NCBI RefSeq assembly: GCF_001014615.2
Contig: NZ_LBCQ02000006.1
Span: 310,001-374,000 of the forward strand
Reading direction: 5' to 3'
Source: Aquamicrobium sp. LC103
Lineage (GTDB): Bacteria; Pseudomonadota; Alphaproteobacteria; Rhizobiales; Rhizobiaceae
Length of the DNA stretch: 64,000 bases
Shown here: positions 17,351 to 26,556 of the stretch, in pieces
Layout of the letters: every line of letters starts with the position of its first letter
Numbering within the stretch: position 1 is the stretch's first letter
The notes under the pieces: generated by a model
Database searches by the model: none
Told to the model about the DNA's origin: nothing
What the model saw: only the letters and a program-made list of their open reading frames with translations
Made by a program: the position numbers and the translations under genes

Positions 17351-18325
17351 ATGCCCACCGTTGCCCCGCTTGATCTCGATGGCCATTGCGTCGCCGTCGC
17401 CTGGCTGAACGACATTCCTCATTTCGCTCTCGCTGACGGCACCGTTCACCGCCTCGACAACGGCCACAAATCGGTGGAGGCGCATGACGGGCTGCTTGCC
17501 GCCGCCCCGGCCCTGGATGGCGCGGCGCTGATCACCGGCGGCGAGGACGGCAAGATCGTTGCCGTCTCTTCCTCTGGAAATGTCGAGACGCTCGCCGAGA
17601 TCGGCCGCAAATGGGTTTCCTGCGTCGCCGCCGGCCCACGCGGCGCGGTCGCCTTCGGCAGCGGCAGGACCGCCTATGTGCGCCTTCCCGACGGCACGAT
17701 GAAGGAATTCCAGCACCCGCGCAGCGTGGAAGGCGTCGCTTTCGCGCCTAAGGGAATGCGCATCGGCGTCGCGCGTTACAATGGCGCGACGCTGCATTTC
17801 CCCGCAGCCGAGGGCAAGCCCGCCGAGCTCGAATGGGCCGGTGCGCATATGGGCATCACCTTCTCGCCCGACGGCAATTTCCTGGTCACCGCCATGCAGG
17901 AAAACGCCCTGCACGGCTGGAAGCTCGCCGACGGCAAGCACATGCGCATGTCCGGCTACCCCGCCAAGGTGAAGAGCATGTCGTGGAGCGCCAAGGGTCG
18001 CTGGCTGGCAAGCTCCGGCGCGCCGGCGGCGATCGTCTGGCCCTTTCTCACCAAGGACGGACCGATCGGCAAGGCGCCGCAGGAGCTCGGCACCCGCGGC
18101 GACGCGATGGTGACCTCGGTGGCGTTCCACACCACCGACGAGATCCTGGCGGTCGGCTACGCCGACGGCATGGTGCTCGCCGCCCGCGTCGCCGACGCCA
18201 AGGAAGTGCTGCTTCGACGCCCGGGCAAGAGCGCCGTGACCTCCATGGCATGGGACGGCAAGGGCGCGCGGCTGGCCTTCGGCACCGAAGCCGGTGATTG
18301 CGGTGTCATCGACATCGCCGGCTGA
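17351..18325 (+). CDS. WD40-repeat beta-propeller protein
   Basis: A 324-residue protein made almost entirely of about seven WD40-like blades (GGEDGKIVAVSSSG, FSPDGNFLVTAMQENALHGWKLADGK, SWSAKGRWLASSGAPAAIVW, SMAWDGKGARLAFGTEAG). There is no signal peptide or catalytic motif, so a cytoplasmic scaffold is likely. Its position directly after cobW and the kinase (24 nt gap) suggests a role with the metallochaperone, but that is inference from gene order. Confidence 0.88.
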   Translation: MPTVAPLDLDGHCVAVAWLNDIPHFALADGTVHRLDNGHKSVEAHDGLLAAAPALDGAALITGGEDGKIVAVSSSGNVETLAEIGRKWVSCVAAGPRGAVAFGSGRTAYVRLPDGTMKEFQHPRSVEGVAFAPKGMRIGVARYNGATLHFPAAEGKPAELEWAGAHMGITFSPDGNFLVTAMQENALHGWKLADGKHMRMSGYPAKVKSMSWSAKGRWLASSGAPAAIVWPFLTKDGPIGKAPQELGTRGDAMVTSVAFHTTDEILAVGYADGMVLAARVADAKEVLLRRPGKSAVTSMAWDGKGARLAFGTEAGDCGVIDIAG

Positions 18326-18415
18326 GCAGGCGCGACAGCCGTCCTTCCCGCCTCCATTGCCTGTACGCGGCCGCAACGCTACAAATCCTGCTCCACGAAG
18401 AAGGACAGGAAATAA

Positions 18416-19819
18416 TTGCACGCACCCGCGAACACGGCCGCCTCGCAAGGCGGCATCAGCCTTGCGCGCATAGAAGCTCTGCGCACCGCCGAGGCGAAGC
18501 TTTTTCGCAAGGCACGCCCGAAATCGAAAAAGGCGATGGCCGAGGGGGCTGAAGCCTATCTTGCCGGCGTGCCGATGCACTGGATGCGCGACTGGCCGAT
18601 GCCCTTCCCCTTCGTGGTCGAAAAGGCTTCCGGGGCCACGATCACCGACATGGACGGCCACGAGCTCGATGATTTCTGCCTGGGCGACACCGGCTCGATG
18701 TTCGGTCATTCCCCGGCTCCGGTAGCGAGCGCCATCCGCCGTCAGGCAAGGCGCGGCCTGACCTACATGCTGCCGAGCGAGGACGCGCTCCATCTCGGGC
18801 GGCTGTTGGCGGAAAAATTCGGCCTCGCCCGCTGGCAGATCGCCACCACCGCGACCGACGCGAACCGCTTCGCGCTGCGCGTCGCGCGCGCGGTCACCGG
18901 GCGGCCGAAGATACTCGTCTTCAACGGCTGCTATCACGGCTCGGTCGACGAAACGATGGTACGCATCGCCAATGGGCGACCGGCCAACCGGCCGGGACTG
19001 GCCGGCGAGTTCCGCGACCTCACGCAAGCCACGCGCATCGTCGAGTTCAACGACATCGAGGCGCTCGAGGCGGCGCTTGCGGAAGGTGACGTCGCCTGCG
19101 TCATCGCCGAGCCGGTGCTGACCAATTCCTGCATGGTCCTGCCCGTTCCCGGCTTTCATGCCGCGCTGCGCGAGGCGACCCGCCGCCACGGCACGCTGCT
19201 GCTGATCGACGAGACGCACACCATCTCCACCGGCCCTGGCGGCTACACGCGCGCCCACGGCCTCGAACCCGACCTCTTCGTGCTCGGCAAACCGGTCGCC
19301 GGCGGCGTTCCGGCCAGCGTCTGGGGCATGAGTGAGGAAGTGGCCGCGCGCTATGCCGCCTACGAACAGCGGAAGGAACCCGGCTATTCCGGCATGGGCA
19401 CCACGCTTTCGGCCAATCCGCTCCAGTTCGCCGCCATGCGCGCAACGCTGGAGAAGGTGATGACGCCGGAAAATTACGCGCATATGGAAAGGCTGGCGGC
19501 GCGGTTGGAGAAAGGCCTCTCACGGGCGATCGACCGCCACGGCCTGCCTTGGCACGTCGCGCGGGTGGGCGCGCGCGTCGAATTCATCTGTGCGCCCGGA
19601 CCGTTGGCCAACGGCGCGGAGGCCGAAGCGGCCCATGCGCCGGCGCTCGAAGCGGCGATCCACGTCGCGCTCGTCAATCGCGGCTGCCTGATCGCGCCGT
19701 TCCACAACATGATGCTGGTTTCTCCCGCCACAAGGAAGAAGCAGGTCGACCGGCTGACGTCGGCGTTCGATGAGATTGCAGGGGACTTGGCCGGCAGGCC
19801 AGAAGGGGGTGCGAAATGA
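18416..19819 (+). CDS. Class III PLP-dependent aminotransferase (glutamate-1-semialdehyde-like)
   Basis: A 467-residue fold-type I aminotransferase. The PLP aspartate is in LLLIDETHTISTG and the Schiff-base lysine in LFVLGKPVAGGVPA. FNGCYHGSVDE and the LGDTGSMFGHSP substrate loop also fit the GSA/ornithine aminotransferase class. The start is TTG at 18416 with AGGA about 7 nt upstream. It overlaps the next gene by ATGA, so the transaminase and the GS-like ligase act together, most simply in catabolism of an amine or amino acid through a gamma-glutamylated or aldehyde intermediate. The exact substrate is not known. A role in heme synthesis is unlikely because hemL would not be expected in such a pair. 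Confidence 0.88.
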   Translation: MHAPANTAASQGGISLARIEALRTAEAKLFRKARPKSKKAMAEGAEAYLAGVPMHWMRDWPMPFPFVVEKASGATITDMDGHELDDFCLGDTGSMFGHSPAPVASAIRRQARRGLTYMLPSEDALHLGRLLAEKFGLARWQIATTATDANRFALRVARAVTGRPKILVFNGCYHGSVDETMVRIANGRPANRPGLAGEFRDLTQATRIVEFNDIEALEAALAEGDVACVIAEPVLTNSCMVLPVPGFHAALREATRRHGTLLLIDETHTISTGPGGYTRAHGLEPDLFVLGKPVAGGVPASVWGMSEEVAARYAAYEQRKEPGYSGMGTTLSANPLQFAAMRATLEKVMTPENYAHMERLAARLEKGLSRAIDRHGLPWHVARVGARVEFICAPGPLANGAEAEAAHAPALEAAIHVALVNRGCLIAPFHNMMLVSPATRKKQVDRLTSAFDEIAGDLAGRPEGGAK

Positions 19820-21207
19820 GCTTTTGCCCCTCCGGGTCCACTCCGGACGAAGCCGACGCCTTTCTCGCCGCCCATCCGGAAATCGAGGCGTTCGACATCG
19901 TTCTGACCGATGCGAACGGCGTCGGCCGCGGCAAGATCATCCGCCGCCACGAACTGAAGAGCCTCTACGAGAGCGGCCGGCATCTGCCGATCTCGATCCT
20001 CGGCCTCGACATAACCGGCGAGGATGTTCACGAGACCGGCCTGATCTGGGATTCCGGCGACGGCGACCTTCGTGCCTGGCCGATCCCGGGCACGCTGAAG
20101 CCGCTTCACGGCACCAATCCGCCCCGCGGGCAGGTGCTGATGTCGATGCATCATCTCGACGGCGCGCCGATGACGAGCGATCCCCGGCATGCCCTAAGGC
20201 GTCAGGTCGAGGCGATGAACGCCAAGGGCCTCAATCCGGCGGGCGCGTTCGAACTGGAGTTCTTCCTGCTCGCCAACGAGCGCGACGCGGAAGGCCGCGT
20301 GCAGCCTGCCCGCGCGGTGCTCGACGGGCGCGCGAGCGGCAAGACCGAGGTCTACTCGGTCGACCATCTTCACGGCATGGAGCCGCTGTTCTCCGACATC
20401 TACGCGGCGGCGAAAGCGCAAGGCATTCCGGCCGAAACGGTGATCTCGGAATACGCGCCCGGCCAGTACGAATTGACCCTCCACTACCGCAAGGACGTGC
20501 TTCGGGCCGCCGACGACCTCGTCATGCTCAAGCGGCTGGTGCGCGCCCAGGCCCGCCGCCACGGCGTCGCCGCCTGCTTCATGGCCAAGCCCATAGAGCG
20601 CTATGCGGGCTCCGGCATGCATCTCCACGTCTCGCTGCAGGACGGCAAGGGCGGGAACGTCTTCTCGGAGGAGAAGGAAGGAGCATGGAACCCTGCCCTC
20701 CTCCATGCGCTCGGCGGGCTTGCCGAGACGATGGCTGAATCGATGCTGGTCTTCGCACCGCATGCGAATTCCTGGCGGCGCTTCGTCTCGCAATCCTATG
20801 CGCCCGTGGCGCCGACCTGGGGCGTCAACAACCGCTCGGTGGCGCTGCGGGTGCCCGCCGGCGACGTCAGGAGCAGACGTATCGAGCATCGCCCCTCGGG
20901 CGTCGACGCCAATCCCTATCTGGTCGCGGCGACCGTGCTTGCGGGAATTTCGAAGGGGCTGGACGAGGAACTCGATCCCGGCCCGGAGACCACCGGCAAC
21001 GGGTACGAGGCGGTTGCCACGAGCGAGCGAGCGATGCCCGGCCATTGGCTTGCCGCGATCGATGCGGCGGAAGGCTCCGCCTTCCTGAAGGCAGCGCTCG
21101 GCGAGGACATGCACCGTACCTTCTGCGCCATCAAGCGGGCGGAATATCTCCGTGTCGCCCGCACCATCGGCGAGCTCGACTACCAGCTCTATCTCCACGA
21201 AGTGTGA
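19816..21207 (+). CDS. Glutamine-synthetase-family ligase (PuuA/GlnA-like)
   Basis: A 463-residue protein with the GS beta-grasp N-domain (about 15-110) and catalytic domain (about 120-460). Characteristic stretches are GAFELEFFLL, ISEYAPGQYELTLHYRKD, ACFMAKPIERYAGSGMHLHVSLQD, and NNRSVALRVPAG...RRIEHRPSGVDANPYL, which include the metal-binding and ATP/glutamate residues. This subfamily commonly joins glutamate to amines (gamma-glutamyl-putrescine, -ethanolamine, -isopropylamide) rather than ammonia. It is translationally coupled to the aminotransferase. No adenylylation-site region was checked. The substrate is inferred only in kind, not identity. Confidence 0.88.
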   Translation: MSFCPSGSTPDEADAFLAAHPEIEAFDIVLTDANGVGRGKIIRRHELKSLYESGRHLPISILGLDITGEDVHETGLIWDSGDGDLRAWPIPGTLKPLHGTNPPRGQVLMSMHHLDGAPMTSDPRHALRRQVEAMNAKGLNPAGAFELEFFLLANERDAEGRVQPARAVLDGRASGKTEVYSVDHLHGMEPLFSDIYAAAKAQGIPAETVISEYAPGQYELTLHYRKDVLRAADDLVMLKRLVRAQARRHGVAACFMAKPIERYAGSGMHLHVSLQDGKGGNVFSEEKEGAWNPALLHALGGLAETMAESMLVFAPHANSWRRFVSQSYAPVAPTWGVNNRSVALRVPAGDVRSRRIEHRPSGVDANPYLVAATVLAGISKGLDEELDPGPETTGNGYEAVATSERAMPGHWLAAIDAAEGSAFLKAALGEDMHRTFCAIKRAEYLRVARTIGELDYQLYLHEV

Positions 21208-21293
21208 TGGGCGGCGGCGGAACCTTCCCGCCGCCTTCGCCATTCCTGATCTGACCCAGCGCCGACGCAACGGCAAAGGAGACGATCGGCAAG

Positions 21294-21965
21294 ATGCCCT
21301 CACCGCATCCCCACGCCCGCGGCGAGATCCCGGAACGGCATTGGCCGAAGCCGGAGGGCGAGGTCGGGCCGCCGCAGGCTGCCTCGCTCGACGAACTGCG
21401 CGCGCAGGCGGAAGTCTGCCGGCGCTGTCCCCTCTGGCGCGACGCCACCCGGACCGTATTCGGAGAAGGCCCGCGGGACGCCGGTGCCGTCTTCGTCGGC
21501 GAGCAGCCGGGGGATCAGGAAGACCTTGCCGGCAAGCCCTTCGTGGGTCCCGCCGGGCGCGTGTTCGATCAGATATTGGAAACGGCGGGCATCGAGCGCG
21601 ACAAGGTCTACGTCACCAACGCGGTCAAGCACTTCAAGTTCGAGCCACGCGGCAAGCGCCGCATCCATTCCAAGCCGAACGCCGGCGAAATACAAGCATG
21701 CCGGTGGTGGATGGGCCAGGAACTGGACCTCATCGGACCGGACATCGTGGTTGCGCTCGGGGCGACCGCCGCCCAGTCGCTTCTCGGCAAGGCCGTGCCG
21801 GTGACGAAGATGCGCGGCAGGACCTTCGAGCGGGAGGACGGCGTGCGCGTCTTCGTTACCATCCATCCCTCCTTCATCCTGCGTATCCGCGACAGCGCCG
21901 ACAAGGAAGCCGAGCGCGAGCGCTTCCTCGACGACATGAAAGCCGTGAAAAAGCTGATGGCCTGA
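21294..21965 (+). CDS. udgX: UdgX-type uracil-DNA glycosylase
   Basis: A 223-residue family-4-like uracil-DNA glycosylase. The motifs are GEQPGDQEDLAG (69-80), FVGPAGR, VTNAVKHFKF, the UdgX-specific insertion KRRIH (121-125) and HPSFILR. In mycobacterial UdgX the His of KRRIH becomes covalently bonded to the sugar after uracil release, leaving a suicide complex, so His125 is the predicted residue here. Cys42, Cys45 and Cys136 are placed as iron-sulfur ligands; a fourth cysteine is not seen. The ATG is preceded by GGAG about 12 nt away, a slightly long spacing. It stands alone, converging with the glycerate kinase gene. Confidence 0.92.
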   Translation: MPSPHPHARGEIPERHWPKPEGEVGPPQAASLDELRAQAEVCRRCPLWRDATRTVFGEGPRDAGAVFVGEQPGDQEDLAGKPFVGPAGRVFDQILETAGIERDKVYVTNAVKHFKFEPRGKRRIHSKPNAGEIQACRWWMGQELDLIGPDIVVALGATAAQSLLGKAVPVTKMRGRTFEREDGVRVFVTIHPSFILRIRDSADKEAERERFLDDMKAVKKLMA

Positions 21966-21976
21966 GGCCACCTCTC

Positions 21977-23236
21977 TCAGCGCACGAGGATTGCCCTGAG
22001 GTCGTTGACGTTGGTGCCCGTCGGGCCCGGCACGAAAAGGTCGCCGATGGCGTCGAAGGCGGTCCAGGCATCGTTGCGCGCGAGCGCGGCCTTGGGGTCG
22101 ATCCCCGCCGCGCGCATGCGTGCGGCAGTGGCAAAGTCGGCGAAAGCCCCGGCATTGTCCTGCGAGCCGTCTATGCCGTCCGTGTCGGCGGCGAAGCCGT
22201 GGATGCCTTCCACGCCCTCGATCGCATTGGCGAAGGCGAGCAGGAATTCGGAATTGCGTCCGCCCCTGCCGCCCTTTCCCCTGATCGTGACCGTGGTCTC
22301 GCCGCCGGAAAGCAGCAGCACAGGCTTCGCGAAGGGCCGATCGCGCATCGCGACCTCACGCGCGATCGCCGCGTGCACGCCCGCCACCTCGCGCGCCTCG
22401 CCTTCGATCGCGTCCGACAGGATCACCGCCGCGATGCCCTGGCGTTTCGCCTCCGCCGCCGCTGCCTCCAGCGAGACCGCCGCCGAGGCGATGACGTGGA
22501 CTTCGTTGCCGGCGAAACGCGGGTCGCCGGGCAACGGCGCGGCCGCCTCCTCGGTCTCCAGATGGCGCAGGGCTGCTTCGGGAAGCCGCAAGCCGTAATT
22601 GCGCACGATCTCCAGCGCATCCGTGCGGCTTCCCGCGTCCGGCACGGTCGGCCCGGAGGCGACATAGGCCGGATTGTCGCCCGGAATGTCTGAAACGACG
22701 AGCGACACGACCTTCGCCGGATGCGCCGCCAGCGCGAGCCGCCCGCCCTTGATGGTGGAAAGGTGCTTGCGGATCGTGTTCATCGCCGAGATCGGCGCGC
22801 CGGAAGCAAGCAGCGCCTCGTTGACGGCGATTTCGTCCGCGAGCGCCATGCCCTCGGGCGGCGCCGGCAGGAGGGCCGATCCGCCTCCGGAGATCAGCGC
22901 GACGACGAGGTCGTCGGCGGTGAGGCCTTTCACGGCGTCGAACAGCCGGCGCGAGGCCGAAAGACCCGCCTCGTCCGGAACGGGATGCGCCGCCTCGATT
23001 ATTTCGATGCGCTCGCAAGGCGTGCCGTAGCCGTAGCGGGTGACGACCACCCCTTCCAGGGGACCCTCCCAGGCCTGTTCCAAGGCGCGCGCCATCTGCG
23101 CCGAGCCCTTGCCGGCACCGATGACGATGGTCCGTCCCTTCGGCCTTTTCGGCAGGAAACGGCGGATGGTTTTCTCGGGATCGGCCGCGGCGACGGCAGC
23201 CTCGAAAAGCGATACGAAAAACGCCTTCGGCTCCAA
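21977..23236 (-). CDS. Glycerate 2-kinase, MOFRL/GK-II family
   Basis: A 419-residue class II glycerate kinase with an N-terminal DUF4147 domain ([48 protein letters not shown]) and a C-terminal MOFRL domain ([29 protein letters not shown]). It phosphorylates D-glycerate to 2-phosphoglycerate in the glycerate pathway of glyoxylate assimilation. The start is TTG at 23236, preceded by GGAGAGGG; the longer open frame upstream overlaps the preceding gene and was rejected. Its neighbours produce glyoxylate from purines, so it could return that carbon to glycolysis. Glyoxylate carboligase and tartronate semialdehyde reductase are not in the window. Confidence 0.92.
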   Translation of the reverse strand: MEPKAFFVSLFEAAVAAADPEKTIRRFLPKRPKGRTIVIGAGKGSAQMARALEQAWEGPLEGVVVTRYGYGTPCERIEIIEAAHPVPDEAGLSASRRLFDAVKGLTADDLVVALISGGGSALLPAPPEGMALADEIAVNEALLASGAPISAMNTIRKHLSTIKGGRLALAAHPAKVVSLVVSDIPGDNPAYVASGPTVPDAGSRTDALEIVRNYGLRLPEAALRHLETEEAAAPLPGDPRFAGNEVHVIASAAVSLEAAAAEAKRQGIAAVILSDAIEGEAREVAGVHAAIAREVAMRDRPFAKPVLLLSGGETTVTIRGKGGRGGRNSEFLLAFANAIEGVEGIHGFAADTDGIDGSQDNAGAFADFATAARMRAAGIDPKAALARNDAWTAFDAIGDLFVPGPTGTNVNDLRAILVR

Positions 23237-23250
23237 CGGCCCTCTCCGTC

Positions 23251-23754
23251 TCACCGGTCCGCGGGCGGCGAAAGCGCGATGCCTTCGGCGTCGGCCCCGA
23301 GATGCGACGCCAGCGCGGCGACGACGAGATTGTGATCCTCGCGCTGCGGCAGGCCGGAAACGGCGAGCGCGCCGATCGCGCCGACGCCCTGGACCCTGAT
23401 CGGGAACGCGCCGCCCGCGATGGCAAAATCCTGAGCAACGTGGCCATAGTCGGCCGGGAAGATACGTTCCTTCGCGCCCTGCTCGAGGAACATCCGGTAG
23501 CTGCACTTGTGATAGAGCATGACGGAATTGATCTTGCGACGCGCCCATTCGGCATTGGCACCGGCCGATCCCGGCAATGCCGCGAAGAAGAGCGGCCTGT
23601 CCCAGAGGCGGATGTCGATGACGATCGGCAGCTTCCGATCCAGCGCCATATCGCGCAAATGCGTTCCCAGCTTGAACGCCTCTTCCTCGTCGAAGGCGGG
23701 AAAGACGAGCTTCTTTTCCTGCTCGATCAGCCTTTTCAGATCGTCCTCTACCAC
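23251..23754 (-). CDS. UPF0303/heme-degrading-domain family protein
   Basis: A 167-residue protein of the UPF0303 family (YBR137W/GlcG-like fold), recognised by the stretches [43 protein letters not shown] and [19 protein letters not shown]. The function is not established; related proteins bind heme or small molecules. The start is GTG at 23754 with GGGAGGA about 8 nt upstream, and a 437-residue open frame extending into guaD is spurious. It lies between guanine deaminase and glycerate kinase on one strand with short gaps, so it is probably part of that transcription unit. Confidence 0.85.
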   Translation of the reverse strand: MVEDDLKRLIEQEKKLVFPAFDEEEAFKLGTHLRDMALDRKLPIVIDIRLWDRPLFFAALPGSAGANAEWARRKINSVMLYHKCSYRMFLEQGAKERIFPADYGHVAQDFAIAGGAFPIRVQGVGAIGALAVSGLPQREDHNLVVAALASHLGADAEGIALSPPADR

Positions 23755-23804
23755 CCGTTCATCCTCCCTTTGCGCGACTGCCTCATTCAAGACCGCGCCG
23801 CCGG

Positions 23805-25130
23805 TCAGGCCGGGGGAGCGGTGTCGATCGCGCTCTTCGCCGCCCTGCCGGCGACGTAGACCTCGCGCACGGCGCGATCGTCGCCAAGGGTTTGCAACAG
23901 GAAAAGCTCCTCCGTCAACGTCTCGACCGTTTCCATCCGCAACGCCATGTTGGGCGTCGCCCTGGAATCGAGCACGACGAGGTCCGCATCGGTTCCCGTG
24001 TCGAGCGTGCCGACCTTGTCCTCGATCGACAGCGCCTTGGCGTTGCCGAGCGTGATCTGCCAGAACGAGGCGAGCGGATTGAGCTTCTCGCCGTTGAGCG
24101 CGATCACCTTGTAGCCCTCGTCCATGGTGCGCAGCATGGAATAGTTGGTGCCGCCGCCGACATCGGTGGCCGCCGCTATCCGCAGAGGTTTCCTGCGCTT
24201 GCGGTAGCGCTGATAGTCGAAGAGGCCCGATCCGAGGAAAAGGTTCGAGGTCGGGCAGAAGACCGCGACCGAGCCCGAATCCGACAGCGCGTCCGCCTCG
24301 CGCTCCGACAGGTGAACGCAATGGCCGAAGAGCGCCTTCGGCCCGAGCAGGCCGTAATGCTCGTAGACGTCTGTGTAATCCTTCGACCAGGGATAGAGCT
24401 CCCGGGTGAAGGCGATCTCGGCATGGTTTTCCGAAAGATGCGTCTGCATGTGGAGGTCGGGATGCTCGCGGCAGAGCGCGCCGGCCATCTCGAGCTGCTC
24501 CGGCGACGAGGTGATCGCGAAGCGCGGCGTGATCGCGTAGAGCTGCCGACCCTTGCCGTGCCATTCGGCGATCAGCGCCTTGCTGTCGTCATAGCCAGTC
24601 TGCGGCGTGTCGAGCACCGCCTGCGGCGCGTTGCGGTCCATCATCACCTTGCCGGCGATGGTCATTATGTTCCGCTCATGCGCCTCCGAGAAGAACGCCT
24701 CGACGCTCTCCTTGTGCACCGAGCAATAGGCCGCGACGGTGGTGGTGCCGTGTCGCACCGTCTCGTCGAGGAAGAGCCGCGCGATGCGCCGCCCGTGCTG
24801 TGTGTCGCGGAACTTGCTTTCCTCGGGAAAGGTGTAGGTGTTGAGCCAGTCGAGCAGCTCCGCGCCGTAGGAAGCGATGATCTGCATCTGCGGCATGTGC
24901 ACATGCGCGTCGATGAAACCGGGCATGATCAGATGCGGCCGGTGATCCACGACCCGCACCTCCTTGCCGGCTCGGCCGGACACGAGGCTGAAATCGCCGA
25001 TGTCGGCGATCCTGCCGTCCACGATCAGCACGCCGCCGTCCTCCTCGTAGCGGTACGAGGCGCGATCCTCGGGGCTCTCGGGCTCGGTGAGGAAGGAAAG
25101 GACACGCCCGCGCAGGAGAAAAGTGGTCAT
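23805..25130 (-). CDS. guaD: Guanine deaminase
   Basis: A 441-residue amidohydrolase-superfamily enzyme converting guanine to xanthine and ammonia in the cytoplasm. Zinc ligands are visible in PGFIDAHVHMPQ, in MQTHLSENHAEI, in FGHCVHLSERE and in AATDVGGGTNYSML, all GuaD-type motifs. Length is usual for the family. The ATG has GGAG 8 nt upstream. It feeds xanthine to XdhABC encoded 4-8 kb away. It is followed by the UPF0303 gene (50 nt) and preceded by the urate hydroxylase gene (73 nt), all on the minus strand. Confidence 0.95.
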   Translation of the reverse strand: MTTFLLRGRVLSFLTEPESPEDRASYRYEEDGGVLIVDGRIADIGDFSLVSGRAGKEVRVVDHRPHLIMPGFIDAHVHMPQMQIIASYGAELLDWLNTYTFPEESKFRDTQHGRRIARLFLDETVRHGTTTVAAYCSVHKESVEAFFSEAHERNIMTIAGKVMMDRNAPQAVLDTPQTGYDDSKALIAEWHGKGRQLYAITPRFAITSSPEQLEMAGALCREHPDLHMQTHLSENHAEIAFTRELYPWSKDYTDVYEHYGLLGPKALFGHCVHLSEREADALSDSGSVAVFCPTSNLFLGSGLFDYQRYRKRRKPLRIAAATDVGGGTNYSMLRTMDEGYKVIALNGEKLNPLASFWQITLGNAKALSIEDKVGTLDTGTDADLVVLDSRATPNMALRMETVETLTEELFLLQTLGDDRAVREVYVAGRAAKSAIDTAPPA

Positions 25131-25203
25131 GTAAAGTCTCCGCCGGCGTGAAAGGCTCCCGGACGCGCTTGCGGCGTGTACGTGTTCGCAATGAGTGAAA
25201 AAA

Positions 25204-26421
25204 TCACTTCCTCGCCTCCTCGAACCACGTCACCAGCAGCGCGCGTTCGGCCGCGGTCATGGACGAAACGTTGCCGGGCGGCATGGCGTGACTGCGTCCG
25301 GCCTGCAGGTAGATTTCGCGCGCATGGTCGGCGATGGCTTCATCGGTGTCGAGCCTCACGCCCTTCGGCGCGAAATGGATGCCGTCCCAGCCGGGCTCGG
25401 CCGCGTGGCACATCGAGCAGCGGCCCATCACCGTGTCGCGGACGGCGGGAAAATGCGTCGACGCCATGAAGGTCTCTCCGACCGCGGAAACCTTGTCCTC
25501 CCCCGTCAGCGCCCTGGGCACGGTCGACAGCCACATGATGACGATGAACAGCAGCGTCGCGGCCAGCCACGTCCAGTGCGGATTGCCTTTCCGCGCGTAC
25601 ACCGTGTTGAAATAATGCCGGATGAGCACGCCGATGATGAAGATCAGCGAGGCGATGACCCAGTTGAACTGCGTGCCGAATGCCAGCGGATAGTGGTTCG
25701 ACAGCATCAGGAAGATGACCGGAAGGGTGAGATAATTGTTGTGCAGCGAGCGCTGCTTGGCGATCTTGCCGTATTTCGCGTCGGGCTTGCGGCCGGCGAT
25801 CAGATCCGCGACGACGATCTTCTGGTTGGGGATGATGATCAGGAAGACGTTGGCCGACATGATCGTCGCGGTAAACGCGCCGAGATGCAGGAACGCCGCC
25901 CGCCCGGTGAAAAGCTGCGTGTAGCCCCAGCTCATGAAGACCAGCACCGCGTAGAGCACCAGCATCAGGCCGGTGTCGCTCCTGCCCAGCGGCGACTTGC
26001 ACAGAAGGTCGTAGATCACCCAGCCGAGCCCGATGGAGGCGAGCGAGATGAGGATGGCGACCGGCGCCGACACGTCGAGCACGTTGCGGTCGATGAGGTA
26101 GAGGTCGGCGCCCGCATAGTAGACGATCGCGAGAAGCGCGAAGCCCGACAGCCAGGTGGCGTAGGATTCCCATTTGAACCAGGTCAGGTGCTCCGGCATC
26201 TGCGCCGGCGCCACCAGATATTTCTGGATATGGTAGAAGCCGCCGCCATGGACCTGCCATTCCTCGCCATGGGCGCCTTCCGGCATGCCGGAACGCTGGC
26301 GCAGGCCGAGATCGAGCGCGATGAAATAGAAGGACGAGCCGATCCAGGCGATGGCGGTGATGACGTGCAGCCAGCGCGCCGCGAAGCTCAGCCAGTCCCA
26401 GAAAACCGCGAAATCGTACAT
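25204..26421 (-). CDS. puuD: Membrane-bound urate hydroxylase with C-terminal cytochrome c domain
   Basis: A 405-residue inner-membrane protein of the PuuD/DUF989 urate oxidase type, which converts urate to 5-hydroxyisourate and passes electrons to the respiratory chain. About eight helices span residues 10-300. The C-terminal cytochrome c domain (about 320-405) contains the heme site CSMCH and a distal MPPGN methionine. Histidines in WLHVITAIAWIGSSFYF and SLHNNYLTLPVIFLMLSNHYPL fit heme or quinol sites. The ATG at 26421 starts directly at the first helix. It diverges from a LysR gene, which is a candidate regulator. No soluble urate oxidase (uricase) gene is in the window, so this is the urate-oxidising step of the island. 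Confidence 0.95.
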   Translation of the reverse strand: MYDFAVFWDWLSFAARWLHVITAIAWIGSSFYFIALDLGLRQRSGMPEGAHGEEWQVHGGGFYHIQKYLVAPAQMPEHLTWFKWESYATWLSGFALLAIVYYAGADLYLIDRNVLDVSAPVAILISLASIGLGWVIYDLLCKSPLGRSDTGLMLVLYAVLVFMSWGYTQLFTGRAAFLHLGAFTATIMSANVFLIIIPNQKIVVADLIAGRKPDAKYGKIAKQRSLHNNYLTLPVIFLMLSNHYPLAFGTQFNWVIASLIFIIGVLIRHYFNTVYARKGNPHWTWLAATLLFIVIMWLSTVPRALTGEDKVSAVGETFMASTHFPAVRDTVMGRCSMCHAAEPGWDGIHFAPKGVRLDTDEAIADHAREIYLQAGRSHAMPPGNVSSMTAAERALLVTWFEEARK

Positions 26422-26497
26422 GCTCGGTCCCTCACCCCTCGACGCTCCGACTTTACGGGCTCCAGTTCAAACCGAAAGAGGTGAGATGCGCGATGAC

Positions 26498-26516
26498 TTT
26501 CAAAAAATTCTGGAAA
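26498..26516. promoter_or_regulatory. Putative LysR binding site
   Basis: TTTC-N11-GAAA matches the T-N11-A form of LysR boxes and lies in the 135-nt divergent promoter between puuD and the LysR gene, 40 nt before the LysR start. Confidence 0.45.
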
Positions 26517-26556
26517 ATAATGCGGGTCCTGCCAGCCAACCGCCCGCCGGAGAAAC

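Noticed and set aside
17279-19483. 734-residue minus-strand frame across the WD40 and aminotransferase genes
   Set aside because: Shadow frame with no family motif; both plus-strand genes have clear domains.
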